From G965215145 sp965215145 (lineage in GTDB: Bacteria; Bacteroidota; Rhodothermia; Rhodothermales; JANQRZ01), in NCBI GenBank assembly GCA_965215145.1, contig OZ244038.1, positions 434,001-498,000 of the forward strand: DNA of 64,000 bases, given 5' to 3'. Below the pieces are notes generated by a model that saw only the letters and a list, made by a program, of their open reading frames with translations, made no database searches and was not told where the DNA came from. This document shows, in pieces, positions 31,606 to 40,102 of this stretch. Numbering within the stretch: position 1 is the first letter of the stretch; each line of letters opens with the position of its first letter. The position numbers and the translations under genes are program-made.

Positions 31606-32172
31606 ATGCCCGCCGCCCTCCCCGCCCCGCGCCCCCGCCTCGACCGCCCGCCGCGCCTCGGCCCCGCAGGATCTCCGGCTGCCGACGCCGCCCTGCCCCC
31701 CTCCGAGGTCGCCGTCGTGTTCGACCCGGCCCGCCCAGAAGCAGCGGCCCGCGCGCTCCGGCGGCTCCTCGGCCTCCGCCTCGGCGACGAGCCCGTCGTC
31801 CTCGCCGTCGCCACGGGGAGCCTCCGCACGGAGCCCCTCGCGCCCGACGCCCGGCTCGCCTTCGGCCCCCTCGCCCTCAGCCTCGCCGAGCAGCGGGCCA
31901 CCCTCGACAGCCGCCCGCTCGACCTCACGCCGGTCGAGTTCGGCCTCCTGGCCCACCTCGCGCGCCACCCCGGCCGGGCGTTCTCCCGGATGGAGCTGCT
32001 CGACGCCGTGTGGGGGTACGAGTACGTCGGCTACTCCCACACCGTCAACAGCCACGTCAACCGCCTCCGCGCCAAGATCGAGGCGGACTCGGCGCGTCCC
32101 GTCTTTGTGCAGACCGTCCGGGGCGTTGGGTATAGGTTCGGCCCGATCCCCACCTCGCCCCCCAGCACGTGA
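31606..32172 (+). CDS. OmpR/PhoB-type winged-helix protein with degenerate receiver
   Basis: A 188-aa DNA-binding protein. The C-terminal about 100 residues are a PhoB-type winged helix: LDLTPVEFGLLAHLARHPGR, SRMELLDAVWGYEY, HTVNSHVNRLRAKIE and VQTVRGVGYRF. The N-terminal 80 residues (SEVAVVFDPARPEAAARALR) recall a receiver fold but lack the Asp phosphorylation site, so activity is probably phosphorylation-independent. It overlaps the next small membrane-protein gene by GTGA and precedes a receiver-AraC regulator and a histidine kinase on the same strand. Confidence 0.78.
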   Translation: MPAALPAPRPRLDRPPRLGPAGSPAADAALPPSEVAVVFDPARPEAAARALRRLLGLRLGDEPVVLAVATGSLRTEPLAPDARLAFGPLALSLAEQRATLDSRPLDLTPVEFGLLAHLARHPGRAFSRMELLDAVWGYEYVGYSHTVNSHVNRLRAKIEADSARPVFVQTVRGVGYRFGPIPTSPPST

Positions 32173-32423
32173 CCTACTACGGCCTCGACTGGCTCGCGAT
32201 GGGCGCCTCGCTCCTCGCCGTCTACCTCCTCGGGCAGAAGAACCGGCTCGGCTTCGCCGCCTTCATCGCGGCCAACGCCACCTGGGTCGCCGTCGGGCTG
32301 CTGGCGGCGAGCCACGGGATCGTCGTGGGGAACGTGGTGTTCCTCGGGCTCAACGTCCGCGGGTGGCTCCGGTGGCGGCCGGCGGGGGAGGGCGTCGAAG
32401 CCCTCGCGGGTGGGTGCCCGTGA
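32169..32423 (+). CDS. small membrane protein (84 aa)
   Basis: Begins with GTG (MTYYGLDWLAMGASLLAVYL) and has two to three hydrophobic helices: LLAVYLLGQKNRLG, FAAFIAANATWVAVGLLAAS and IVVGNVVFLGLNVRGWLRWR. The pattern resembles a half of PnuC-like or SWEET-like small transporters (N..W....G). Overlaps the winged-helix gene by 4 nt. Could sense or transport a small molecule; not assigned. Confidence 0.6.
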   Translation: MTYYGLDWLAMGASLLAVYLLGQKNRLGFAAFIAANATWVAVGLLAASHGIVVGNVVFLGLNVRGWLRWRPAGEGVEALAGGCP

Positions 32424-32530
32424 GGGAGTGCTCCGGGGGGGGCGCAAGATCGCAGAAAAGAAGCAAGAGCCGGGTGGCGATCGGCGGGGGCGGATCTCGT
32501 ACCATAGGGGGGAACCCGACGCCTCCTATC

Positions 32531-33295
32531 ATGGAACGCCCGAGCCGCCCCACCGTCGTCGTCGTCGAGGACGAGGCCGTCATCGCGCGCGACCTCCAGC
32601 GGACCCTCGAGCGCGCGGGCTACCGCGTGCCCGGCACGGCCGCTACGGCCGACGACGGGCTCGTCCTCGTCGAGGAGCACGCCCCCGACCTCGCCCTCGT
32701 GGACATCGTGCTCCGCGGCGACCGCGACGGGGTCTGGCTCGGGCGGGTCCTCCGCGAGGAGCACGCGCTCCCCTTCGTCTTCCTCACGAGCCACGCCGAC
32801 CGCCGTACGGTGCGGCAGGCGCGCGAGACCCGCCCCAACGGGTACCTCCTCAAGCCGTTCACGCCCGAGGGCGTGTTCGCCGCCGTCGAGACGGCCCTCG
32901 CCAACTACGCCGAGGCGCAGCGGCGGCTCGACTTCGCCGCGATGGCCGCGGCGGCGGCCGAGGGGCCGGGCCGGCTCGCGCCGTCGGCGCTGCGGGCCGT
33001 CGAGGACCACGTGGCGAAGCGGTTCAACGAGCCGCTCTCGCTGGCGGACCTCGCGGGGGTGGCGGGGATGAGCCCGTTCCACTTCGCCCACCGGTTCAAG
33101 GCCACCGTCGGGCTCGCGCCCTACCAGTACGTCGTCGCGCAGCGGATCGAGGAGGCGAAGCGGCTGCTCCGCCACACCGACTGGCTCATCTCCGACGTGG
33201 CGGCGGCCGTGGGGTACGAGAGCCAGGGGCACTTCACGACGCTGTTCAAGCGGGAGGTCGGCGTGCCGCCCGGCCAGTACCGCCGGCTCCACTAG
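32531..33295 (+). CDS. response regulator with AraC-type DNA-binding domain
   Basis: A 254-aa transcription factor. Receiver domain 8-125: VVVVEDEA with acidic pocket E13/D14, phosphoacceptor D58 in LALVDIVLRG, switch Thr86 in FLTSHAD, and Lys108 in YLLKPF. After a linker, the AraC/XylS domain at about 155-254 has two helix-turn-helix units: EPLSLADLAGVAGMSPFHFA and WLISDVAAAVGYESQGHFTT. Likely partner is the histidine kinase encoded 24 nt downstream. The ATG at 32531 is preceded by the CCTCC-type leader common here. Confidence 0.9.
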   Translation: MERPSRPTVVVVEDEAVIARDLQRTLERAGYRVPGTAATADDGLVLVEEHAPDLALVDIVLRGDRDGVWLGRVLREEHALPFVFLTSHADRRTVRQARETRPNGYLLKPFTPEGVFAAVETALANYAEAQRRLDFAAMAAAAAEGPGRLAPSALRAVEDHVAKRFNEPLSLADLAGVAGMSPFHFAHRFKATVGLAPYQYVVAQRIEEAKRLLRHTDWLISDVAAAVGYESQGHFTTLFKREVGVPPGQYRRLH

Positions 33296-33318
33296 CCTCC
33301 CCCCGCAGCCCCCTCCCG

Positions 33319-35406
33319 ATGCGCCGCCTCCTGCTCCTCCTGGCCCTCGCCGCCGCCGGCCTCGCGCCGCCGGCCGCCGCCCAAGACGCCGCGACGGTGG
33401 ACAGCCTCCGGCGGGCGGCCGAGACCGGCTCCACGGACGAGCGCGCCGCGACCTACCAGCGCCTAGCCGTGGCGGTCCTCGCTCAGGACCCCAAGCAGGC
33501 GATGGGCTACGGGCGGGCGTTCCTCGCCCTCGCCGCCACGGCGGGTGACCGGAAGCTGCAGGCCAACGCGGACCGCCTCGTCGGGGGGCTCTACTACTAC
33601 CGCGGCGAGCGGGACTCCGCGCTCCACTACGTCGGCCGCGCCGTCGAGGGCTTCGAGGCGGTTCGGGACACCCTCCTCCTGGCCGAGACCACGAACCTCC
33701 GCGGGGCCATCCACTACGGGGCGGGCCGGTACAACGTGGCCATCCGCGACTACCTCGCGGCGCTCCGCCTCTTCGAGGCCCTCGGGAACGACGCCCGCGT
33801 CGGGGCCATCCACAACAACGTCGGCCTCGTGCACCGCCAGATGGGCGACCAGGAGGTGGCGCGGCAGCACTACCGGCGAGCCCTCGGCGTCTACGAGCGA
33901 GAGGGGAGCCAGATCGGCGCAGCGTTCGCGCTGCACAACCTCGGCATCAGCCTCAGCGAGACCGGGGACCCCGACGGCGCGACCGCCTACTACAGCCGCG
34001 CGCTTCAGATCTACGACGGGCTCGACCCCGACGCCCTCTCCCCGAACGAGCGCGGCACGCTCGCGCTCAGCCGGGCCCGAACGAGCGCGGCGCAGGGGAC
34101 GGCCCACCTCCGCGCCGGACGGCCCCGTGCAGCCGTCCCGCCCCTCCGCAGGGCTATGGCCGTACTCGAACGAGCCGATGCGAAGGGGGACCTCCCGCCG
34201 GTCTATGGCAACCTGGCTGACGCCCTCAGCCGCCTCGGCCGGGCCGAGGAGGGGCTGACCGTGATGCGGCGCTCGCTCGCCCTCGCCGACTCCACCGGCG
34301 ACCTCGCCCACCAAGCAGGCGCCACCCTCCTGTCGGCGAAGCTCCTCGCTGCGGAGGGGGCCTACCGGGACGCCTACGCCCAGATGCTCCGGCATCAGGC
34401 CTACGCGGACAGCCTCCGCAGAGGCGCCGTCGCGGAGGCCGTGGCCGAGACCCAGGCGCGCTTCGACGTCGAGGGCGCTGAGCGGCGGGCGGAGGCCGAG
34501 GCGCAGCGGGCCGAGATCGCCGAGCTGCGGATGGGGCGGCAGCGGCTCCTCCTCCTCGCCGCCGGGGCCGGGCTCCTCCTCGTGCTCGCCCTCGCCGGCG
34601 CGCTGTGGCGGACGGCCCGCCTCCGCCGCCGCGCCAACGCCCTCCTGGCCGAGAAGAACGCCGAGGTCGAGCAGCAGAAGGCCGAGGCCGAAGCGGCCCT
34701 CGGCCGGACCGAGCGGCTCCTGGCCGAGCGCGAGGTGCTGCTCCGCGAGGTCCACCACCGCGTCAAGAACAACCTCCAGGTCGTCGCCTCCCTCGTGAAC
34801 CTCCAGGCCGGCACCGTCCACGACCCCGCGGCCGTGGCCGCGCTCCGGCAGATGCGCGCGCGCGTCGAGGCGATGGCCCTCGTCCACCGCCGGCTCTACG
34901 GCGACGACGACCTCCGCACCGTCGGCGCCGGGACCTACCTCGGCGAGCTCGCCGGCCTCCTCGCGGCCTCCTACCCCGGCGGCGACGTCGAGGTCGCCGT
35001 GGCCGACGTCGCCCTCGACGCCGACACGGCCGTCCCCCTCGGCCTCGCCACGGCCGAGCTCGTCGCCAACGCCTTCGAGCACGCCTTCCCGGAGGGGAAC
35101 CCGCTGGGCCGCGTCCGCCTCGCCCTCGAAGCGCCGTCGCCGGGTCGGCTCCGGCTCGTCGTCGAGGACGGCGGCGGCGGCCTCCCCCCCGGCCTCGCCG
35201 CCCCGCCCGCCGACTCGCTCGGGCTTCAGCTCGCGTCCGACCTCGCGGCGCAGCTCGGGGGCCGGCTCGAGATGGGCCGATCCCCTGCCCTCGGCGGCGC
35301 CCGCCTCGCCCTCGACTTCCCAGCGCCGCCCGCGCGTCTGGCCTCGGGCGACGGCGTCGCCGCACCACCCGCGTCCGTACGGCCGACGGCCCAGCCCGCA
35401 GTCTAG
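33319..35406 (+). CDS. TPR-containing sensor histidine kinase (HisKA_2 type)
   Basis: A 695-aa membrane kinase. Signal peptide MRRLLLLLALAAAGLAPPAA, then about six periplasmic TPRs (for example IHNNVGLVHRQMGDQEVARQ, LHNLGISLSETGDPDGATAY). A membrane helix near 415-435 (LLLLAAGAGLLLVLALAGAL) leads into a coiled coil and the kinase. The phosphorylated His is in EVHHRVKNNLQVV, the HisKA_2 signature, and the ATPase N-box is ATAELVANAFEHAF with DGGGGLPPGL as G-box. Typical Bacteroidota-type kinase; likely phosphorylates the receiver-AraC protein upstream. Its stop overlaps by 4 bp the convergent gene at 35403. Confidence 0.9.
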   Translation: MRRLLLLLALAAAGLAPPAAAQDAATVDSLRRAAETGSTDERAATYQRLAVAVLAQDPKQAMGYGRAFLALAATAGDRKLQANADRLVGGLYYYRGERDSALHYVGRAVEGFEAVRDTLLLAETTNLRGAIHYGAGRYNVAIRDYLAALRLFEALGNDARVGAIHNNVGLVHRQMGDQEVARQHYRRALGVYEREGSQIGAAFALHNLGISLSETGDPDGATAYYSRALQIYDGLDPDALSPNERGTLALSRARTSAAQGTAHLRAGRPRAAVPPLRRAMAVLERADAKGDLPPVYGNLADALSRLGRAEEGLTVMRRSLALADSTGDLAHQAGATLLSAKLLAAEGAYRDAYAQMLRHQAYADSLRRGAVAEAVAETQARFDVEGAERRAEAEAQRAEIAELRMGRQRLLLLAAGAGLLLVLALAGALWRTARLRRRANALLAEKNAEVEQQKAEAEAALGRTERLLAEREVLLREVHHRVKNNLQVVASLVNLQAGTVHDPAAVAALRQMRARVEAMALVHRRLYGDDDLRTVGAGTYLGELAGLLAASYPGGDVEVAVADVALDADTAVPLGLATAELVANAFEHAFPEGNPLGRVRLALEAPSPGRLRLVVEDGGGGLPPGLAAPPADSLGLQLASDLAAQLGGRLEMGRSPALGGARLALDFPAPPARLASGDGVAAPPASVRPTAQPAV

Positions 35407-35921
35407 CTCCCCAGCCAAGCCCGGATCGCCCGCCGGTCTCGGAGCCGGAGGACCTCCCCGTCCACAGCGGATCCCGCCTCCGAGGCCAGGAGCACGCACA
35501 GCGCGGCGATGTCGGCCGGCTCCGGCCATGGCCGGACGTCGAGGGCCAACCCGCCGCCGAGCGTTGGAGTCGGGTCGGCCGGCTCTGGCCCGCACGCGAC
35601 GAGGGCGTTGATGCGGGCCTCGGGGTACCGGCGCCGCGTGACGGCGAAAAGACGGGTTACGGCCGCCACCCGGCTGGGCCCCCCGTCGCTGCCGAGGCAG
35701 ACGAGGAGGCACGTCCCACTCGGTCGGAGGGCAGCGCGGCGCACGGCCCTGGCTGCGCATGCCACGTCCCCAACCACCACGACGAGGGTGTCCGCGCCCG
35801 CGCCGTCCTCTGCCAGCCCGGCTCCTGCGCGGAGGAACGCGTCGTGAAGGGCCGCTCCAAAGGCGCCCTCTCCACACGCGATCAGCGCCCGGCCGGCGAG
35901 AGAGGGGAGGGGAGGGAGCAC
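35403..35921 (-). CDS. degenerate SDR-like protein
   Basis: A 172-aa protein. The N-terminus AGRALIACGEGAFGAALHDA looks like a Rossmann first strand and loop without the full glycine motif, and the C-terminus ADIAALCVLLASEAGSAVDG with EVLRLRD resembles the end of short-chain dehydrogenases. The middle is shorter than normal and the YxxxK active site is missing, so it is probably not a working dehydrogenase. Convergent with the histidine kinase gene. It may be a decayed or repurposed SDR. Confidence 0.55.
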   Translation of the reverse strand: MLPPLPSLAGRALIACGEGAFGAALHDAFLRAGAGLAEDGAGADTLVVVVGDVACAARAVRRAALRPSGTCLLVCLGSDGGPSRVAAVTRLFAVTRRRYPEARINALVACGPEPADPTPTLGGGLALDVRPWPEPADIAALCVLLASEAGSAVDGEVLRLRDRRAIRAWLGS

Positions 35922-36084
35922 GCGAGGAGGGGAAGGACCGCCTCAGAGGCTACGCCCGGCCCCACCTCCCCAGCTTCCCTGCTCTTGCGGTGCCCCTCCC
36001 ACTCCTGCGCCCGCCGAGATGGCGCTTTGGATCGCAAGGGGGAGGAGCAGAGAGACTCGGCCGGAGCAGATCGAGCCGGTGGAG
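35922..36084. other. gap between SDR-like and EF-hand genes
   Basis: About 160 bp, no gene or clear hairpin seen; it contains the promoter region of the minus-strand SDR-like gene. Confidence 0.4.
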
Positions 36085-36468
36085 CTAGAGGCCGAGGTCG
36101 TCGCAGCCGTCGTCGAGCATGGCCGCGACGTCGCCGCTCCCACCGACGCCGTCGGAGAACTCGGCCTCGGTGAGCGTGCCGTCGCCGTCGCCGTCCCAGC
36201 CGTCGAAGTCGTCGCCCCACGCGGCGTAGGTGTCGCTGCTGCTGGTGCCGTCGGAGAACTCGGCCTCGGTGAGCGTGCCGTCGCCGTCGTCGTCCCAGGC
36301 GTCGAAGAGGCCGGCGCTGAACTCGGCGGTCGTGACCTCGTCGTCCTGGTCCTCGTCCAGGAGGGCGCAACCACCGACGGTGGCGGCAGCACCGAGGCCG
36401 AGCGCGAGACAGCCGGAGAGGAGGGGGACGAGGGCGAGCGCGAGGAGGAGAGGGAGGGAGGTGCGCAT
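36085..36468 (-). CDS. EF-hand lipoprotein
   Basis: A 127-aa lipoprotein with signal MRTSLPLLLALALVPLLSGC (Cys20). The mature part is very acidic and has three to four EF-hand-like calcium loops: DEDQDDEVTTAEF, DDDGDGTLTEAEF and DGDGDGTLTEAEF, each followed by a helix with WDD or YAAWGDD. It ends AAMLDDGCDDLGL. Likely a calcium-binding envelope protein. The two best loops are near-identical in DNA, indicating internal duplication. An in-frame start 108 nt upstream would lack the signal. Confidence 0.8.
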   Translation of the reverse strand: MRTSLPLLLALALVPLLSGCLALGLGAAATVGGCALLDEDQDDEVTTAEFSAGLFDAWDDDGDGTLTEAEFSDGTSSSDTYAAWGDDFDGWDGDGDGTLTEAEFSDGVGGSGDVAAMLDDGCDDLGL

Positions 36469-36536
36469 GAGTGGAGGGGGTTGGGGAGGAGATGAGCCTC
36501 TCCAACGCGCCGGTGGGCGCGAGGTTTGAGAAGGGG

Positions 36537-36562
36537 GCCGGAGGAGCAACGACTCCTCCGGC
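36537..36562 (-). terminator. stem-loop downstream of clpB
   Basis: GCCGGAGGAG (36537-36546) pairs with CTCCTCCGGC (36553-36562), loop CAACGA. It lies 29 nt after the clpB stop on the minus strand, followed by CCCCCTTCTC. A likely transcription end for clpB. Confidence 0.6.
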
Positions 36563-36590
36563 TCTGGGCTCCGCACGAATGCCGCCGCGC

Positions 36591-39302
36591 CTACGCCTCG
36601 CCGACGGTGGAGGAGGTCGGCGCGCTCGCGGTCCGCTGCGGGCGCTCCTCACCCTCCTCCGAGGTCGCCGCCGGCTCGGGGTGGCCGTCGGGCAGCGTCG
36701 AGAGCGTGAGGCCGCCGCCGTCGGGGAGCGCGTCGACCTCAACGGCGTCGCCCTCGCGGACGAGCCCGGCGAGGATCTGCTCGGCGAGCTGGTTGGCGAC
36801 CTCGCGCTGGATCACCCGGTTCAGCGGGCGCGCCCCGAACACGGGGTCGTACCCCCGCGCGGCGAGGTAGTCGAGCGCGGCGTCGGTGAGGCGGAGGTCG
36901 AGGCGGTGGTTCTTCGCCGCGAGCCCGCGCGTCCGCTCGAACTGGATGGCGACGATGCGCCGGATCATGTCGCGCCCGAGCGGGCGGAACACGACGACCT
37001 CGTCGATCCGGTTCAGGAACTCCGGCCGGATCGTCCCCTTCAGCATCCCGAGCATGTCGTCGGCGAGCCCCTCCATCTGCTCCGGCGTGAGCGCCCCGTC
37101 GGGGGCCGCCTCCATCCGGCGCTTGATGAGGTCCGAGCCGAGGTTGCTCGTCATGATGATGAGGGTGTTCGTGAAGTCGACCGTGTGGCCCTGGTTGTCG
37201 GTCAGCCGCCCGTCGTCGAGGACCTGCAGGAGGACGTTGAACACCTCGGGGTGCGCCTTCTCGAACTCGTCCAGCAGGACGACCGAGTAGGGGCGGCGGC
37301 GGACGGCCTCGGTGAGCTGCCCGCCCTCGTCGTAGCCGACGTAGCCGGGCGGCGCGCCGATCAGGCGGGAGACGGCGTGGCGCTCCTGGTACTCGCTCAT
37401 GTCGATCCGCACGATGGCGCCCTCGTCGTCGAAGAGCTGCTCGGCGAGCGCCTTGGCGAGCTCCGTCTTCCCGACGCCGGTGGTGCCGAGGAAGATGAAC
37501 GAGCCCAGCGGCCGGCTCGCCTCCTGCAAGCCCGCCCGCCCGCGGCGCACCGCGTTGGCGACGGCCTCGACGGCCTCGCGCTGCCCGACGACGCGCTCCT
37601 CCAACGCCTCTTCCAGGCTCAACAGCTTCTCCTTCTCCGTCTCCAACATCTTCGTCACGGGGATCCCCGTCGAGCGGCTGACGACCTCGGCGATGTCCTC
37701 GGCCGAGACCTCCTCCTTGAGAAGCGCCCCGTTCTTCTGGAGCTCGTCGAGCTCGGCCTCGGCGGCGGCGATATCCTCCTCCAGCTTCGGGATCTCGCCG
37801 TAGCGGATCTCGGCGACGCGGCCGTAGTCCCCCTGCCGCTCCAACTCCTCGGCCTCGACGCGCTGGCGGTCGATGGCCTCCTTCGCCTGCTGGACGCGGT
37901 CGAGCAGCGCCTTCTCCTGCTCCCACCGCGCGCGCAGCGCGTTCCGCTCCTCCTCCAGGTCGGCGATGAGCTTCGAGATCTCCTCGGCCTGCGCGTCGTC
38001 GCCCTCGCGGCGGACGGCCTCGCGGGCGACCTCCTGCTGCCGGACCTCGCGCTCGAGCTGGTCGAGCTCCTCGGGCATCGAGTCGATCTCGATCCGGAGC
38101 CGCGCCGCCGCCTCGTCCACGAGGTCGATGGCCTTGTCGGGAAGGAAGCGGTTGGTGACGTAGCGGTCCGAGAGCTCGGCGGCGGCGACGAGGGCGCCGT
38201 CGGTGATGCGGACGCCGTGGTGGGTCTCGTAGCGGTCCTGGAGGCCGCGGAGGATCTGGACCGTGTCGTCCACGCTCGGCTCGCCGACGAGGACCATCTG
38301 GAACCGACGCTCCAGCGCCTTGTCCTTCTCGAAGTACTTCCGGTACTCGTCGAGGGTCGTCGCGCCGATGGCGCGGAGCTCGCCGCGCGCGAGGGCGGGC
38401 TTCAGGATGTTGGCCGCGTCCATCGCCCCCTCGGCCGCGCCGGCGCCGACGAGCGTGTGGAGCTCGTCGATGAAGAGGATCACCTCGCCGTCCGAGTCGG
38501 CGACCTCCTTGACGACGGCCTTGAGCCGGTCCTCGAACTCGCCGCGGTACTTCGCCCCGGCGATCAGCGCGCCCATGTCGAGCGCCATGAGCCGCTTGCT
38601 CTTCAGCCCTTCAGGGACGTCCCCCTGGACGATGCGGATGGCGAGGCCCTCCACGATGGCCGTCTTCCCGACGCCGGGGTCGCCGATCAGGACGGGGTTG
38701 TTCTTGGTGCGCCGGCTGAGGATCTGGAGCACCCGCCGGATCTCCTCGTCGCGCCCGATCACGGGGTCGATCTTCCCCTTCCGCGCGGCCTCGTTGAGGT
38801 CGCGGGCGTAGCGGTTGAGCGCGTCGTACTTGCTCTCGGCGTAGGGGTCCTGCACGCGCTGCCCCCCGCGCATGGCGCGCATCGCCTCCAGCACGCGGTC
38901 CTTGGTCACGCTCTGCTCGCGGAGCGCCTCGCCGATGGGGCTCTCGTCCTCGGCCATCGCGAGCAGCAGGTGCTCGGTGGCGACGTACTCGTCCTGCAAC
39001 CCCTCGGCCTCCTTCAGCGCGCGGTCGAAGACGCGGTTGAGGTCGTTCCCGACGTACTGGCCGGAGACGCTGGCGCCGCTCACCGTGGGGAGCTTGTCGA
39101 GGGCCTGATCGGCCTTGGTGGTGAGGAAGTCGAGGTTGGCGTTCAGCCGCTGGAGGAGGGTCCGCACGACGGAGCCCTCGTCCTGGAGGAACGCCTTCAT
39201 GAGGTGCGGCGGCTCGACGCCCTGGTGGTTCTGCGAGGCCGCAATCTCGAGGGCGGCCTGGACGGCCTCCTGGGCCTTTACGGTAAACTTCTGGAGGTTC
39301 AT
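36591..39302 (-). CDS. clpB: ATP-dependent disaggregase ClpB
   Basis: Cytosolic hexameric AAA+ disaggregase (903 aa) working with DnaK to dissolve protein aggregates. The N-domain starts MNLQKFTVKAQEAVQAALEI. AAA1 has Walker A GDPGVGKTAIVEG and Walker B VILFIDELH. The middle coiled-coil region (about 405-525) is present, marking ClpB rather than ClpA. AAA2 has GTTGVGKTELAKAL and VVLLDEFEKAH (most homologues have EIEKAH). The C-terminal small domain is duplicated at 27921. An additional TTG codon precedes the ATG by one codon. No CIRCE element is seen upstream, so heat regulation is unresolved. Confidence 0.96.
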   Translation of the reverse strand: MNLQKFTVKAQEAVQAALEIAASQNHQGVEPPHLMKAFLQDEGSVVRTLLQRLNANLDFLTTKADQALDKLPTVSGASVSGQYVGNDLNRVFDRALKEAEGLQDEYVATEHLLLAMAEDESPIGEALREQSVTKDRVLEAMRAMRGGQRVQDPYAESKYDALNRYARDLNEAARKGKIDPVIGRDEEIRRVLQILSRRTKNNPVLIGDPGVGKTAIVEGLAIRIVQGDVPEGLKSKRLMALDMGALIAGAKYRGEFEDRLKAVVKEVADSDGEVILFIDELHTLVGAGAAEGAMDAANILKPALARGELRAIGATTLDEYRKYFEKDKALERRFQMVLVGEPSVDDTVQILRGLQDRYETHHGVRITDGALVAAAELSDRYVTNRFLPDKAIDLVDEAAARLRIEIDSMPEELDQLEREVRQQEVAREAVRREGDDAQAEEISKLIADLEEERNALRARWEQEKALLDRVQQAKEAIDRQRVEAEELERQGDYGRVAEIRYGEIPKLEEDIAAAEAELDELQKNGALLKEEVSAEDIAEVVSRSTGIPVTKMLETEKEKLLSLEEALEERVVGQREAVEAVANAVRRGRAGLQEASRPLGSFIFLGTTGVGKTELAKALAEQLFDDEGAIVRIDMSEYQERHAVSRLIGAPPGYVGYDEGGQLTEAVRRRPYSVVLLDEFEKAHPEVFNVLLQVLDDGRLTDNQGHTVDFTNTLIIMTSNLGSDLIKRRMEAAPDGALTPEQMEGLADDMLGMLKGTIRPEFLNRIDEVVVFRPLGRDMIRRIVAIQFERTRGLAAKNHRLDLRLTDAALDYLAARGYDPVFGARPLNRVIQREVANQLAEQILAGLVREGDAVEVDALPDGGGLTLSTLPDGHPEPAATSEEGEERPQRTASAPTSSTVGEA

Positions 39303-39440
39303 CAATCTCGGAAGTCGTGGTCGGTATCGAGCGCGGACGGGGCGCCGCCGTGGCCTACCCCGCCCGCCAAACTTCCGTTATTCAGAACTCGTGCCACCAC
39401 TGCCCCTCTGCCACCGTGACAGACGCCGGGAAGGGTCCCC
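39303..39440. other. clpB promoter region
   Basis: About 140 bp upstream of clpB. On the minus strand it contains TAACGGAAGTTTGG, a possible variant of the Bacteroidota -7 region, about 75 nt before the ATG. No heat-shock inverted repeat (CIRCE) found by eye. Confidence 0.35.
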
Positions 39441-40067
39441 CTACTCCAGCCCGGCGTCGAGCTCGCCGAGCAGGAGGTTGAACTCCCCCTCGACCTCGAC
39501 GGTGTCGGTGCTGTCGGCGTCGCTGACGCCGGTGAACTCGAAGCTTCCGGCAACGCTCTCCTCGGTGAACTCCGTGATGGTCAGGGTCCAGGTCGAACGG
39601 GCTGCGTATCCGTCCACCTCATCCTCATCGCATCCTTCCTCGGGGTCGACGTCGGGGCAGGATGCGTAGAAAGCGAAGCCGAAGTCGGTGGATGGGTCCG
39701 GACCGAAGCCGGGAGGGGCGAGGGCGTAGGTGCCGGGCCCATCGACGCCGAACGTGCTGAAACCGGCCGCGCGGTAAGCGCCGCCTTCCGAGGGGTAGTT
39801 AGGGATGATTACGCCCAAGGACGTGAACCCTGCGCTGGAAGAGGTCGCTGCGAAAAAGCCTCCGAAAGCGGCAAGAGAGTCGGAGAGGGCGTCGGAGTCG
39901 GCGGGGAGGGCGAGGTTGTAGCGGGTCCCGTCGACGCGGAAGAAGCCGGAGCCTAACTCGGTCTCTCCGTCCCCATCGTCGGGGTCGCTGCTGTCGCAGC
40001 CGAGAACAAGGAGCGGGAGGAGGAGGACGAGCAGGAGCCAGGAAGTGCTGCGGTGCAGGGACGTCAT
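39441..40067 (-). CDS. hypothetical lipoprotein, 208 aa
   Basis: Function unknown. Signal MTSLHRSTSWLLLVLLLPLL with lipobox VLGC, then an acidic Asp-rich linker (SSDPDDGDGETE) typical of surface lipoproteins. The mature domain is beta-rich with FFRVDGTRYNLALPADSD and ends in TWTLTITEFTEESVAGSFEF, a strand pair recurring in Bacteroidota lipoproteins of unknown function. A good Bacteroidota-type promoter lies just upstream (40103-40135). Confidence 0.62.
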   Translation of the reverse strand: MTSLHRSTSWLLLVLLLPLLVLGCDSSDPDDGDGETELGSGFFRVDGTRYNLALPADSDALSDSLAAFGGFFAATSSSAGFTSLGVIIPNYPSEGGAYRAAGFSTFGVDGPGTYALAPPGFGPDPSTDFGFAFYASCPDVDPEEGCDEDEVDGYAARSTWTLTITEFTEESVAGSFEFTGVSDADSTDTVEVEGEFNLLLGELDAGLE

Positions 40068-40102
40068 TGAGGGGCAGTTGGGTTGGCGTGTAGGAGAAGC
40101 AC

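Noticed and set aside
39360..39400. Sigma-54 promoter (TGGCACG-N4-CTGAA) upstream of clpB
   Set aside because: The -24 half fits, but the invariant GC at -12 is GA; no enhancer-binding protein gene nearby.
36471..39419. A 980-codon open frame antisense to clpB
   Set aside because: A compositional shadow: GC-rich third positions remove stops on the other strand. Its translation is Leu/Glu/Val/Arg-rich without any recognisable domain, whereas clpB is unambiguous.
39303..39440. CIRCE heat-shock operator before clpB
   Set aside because: No TTAGCACTC-N9-GAGTGCTAA or close variant could be found.
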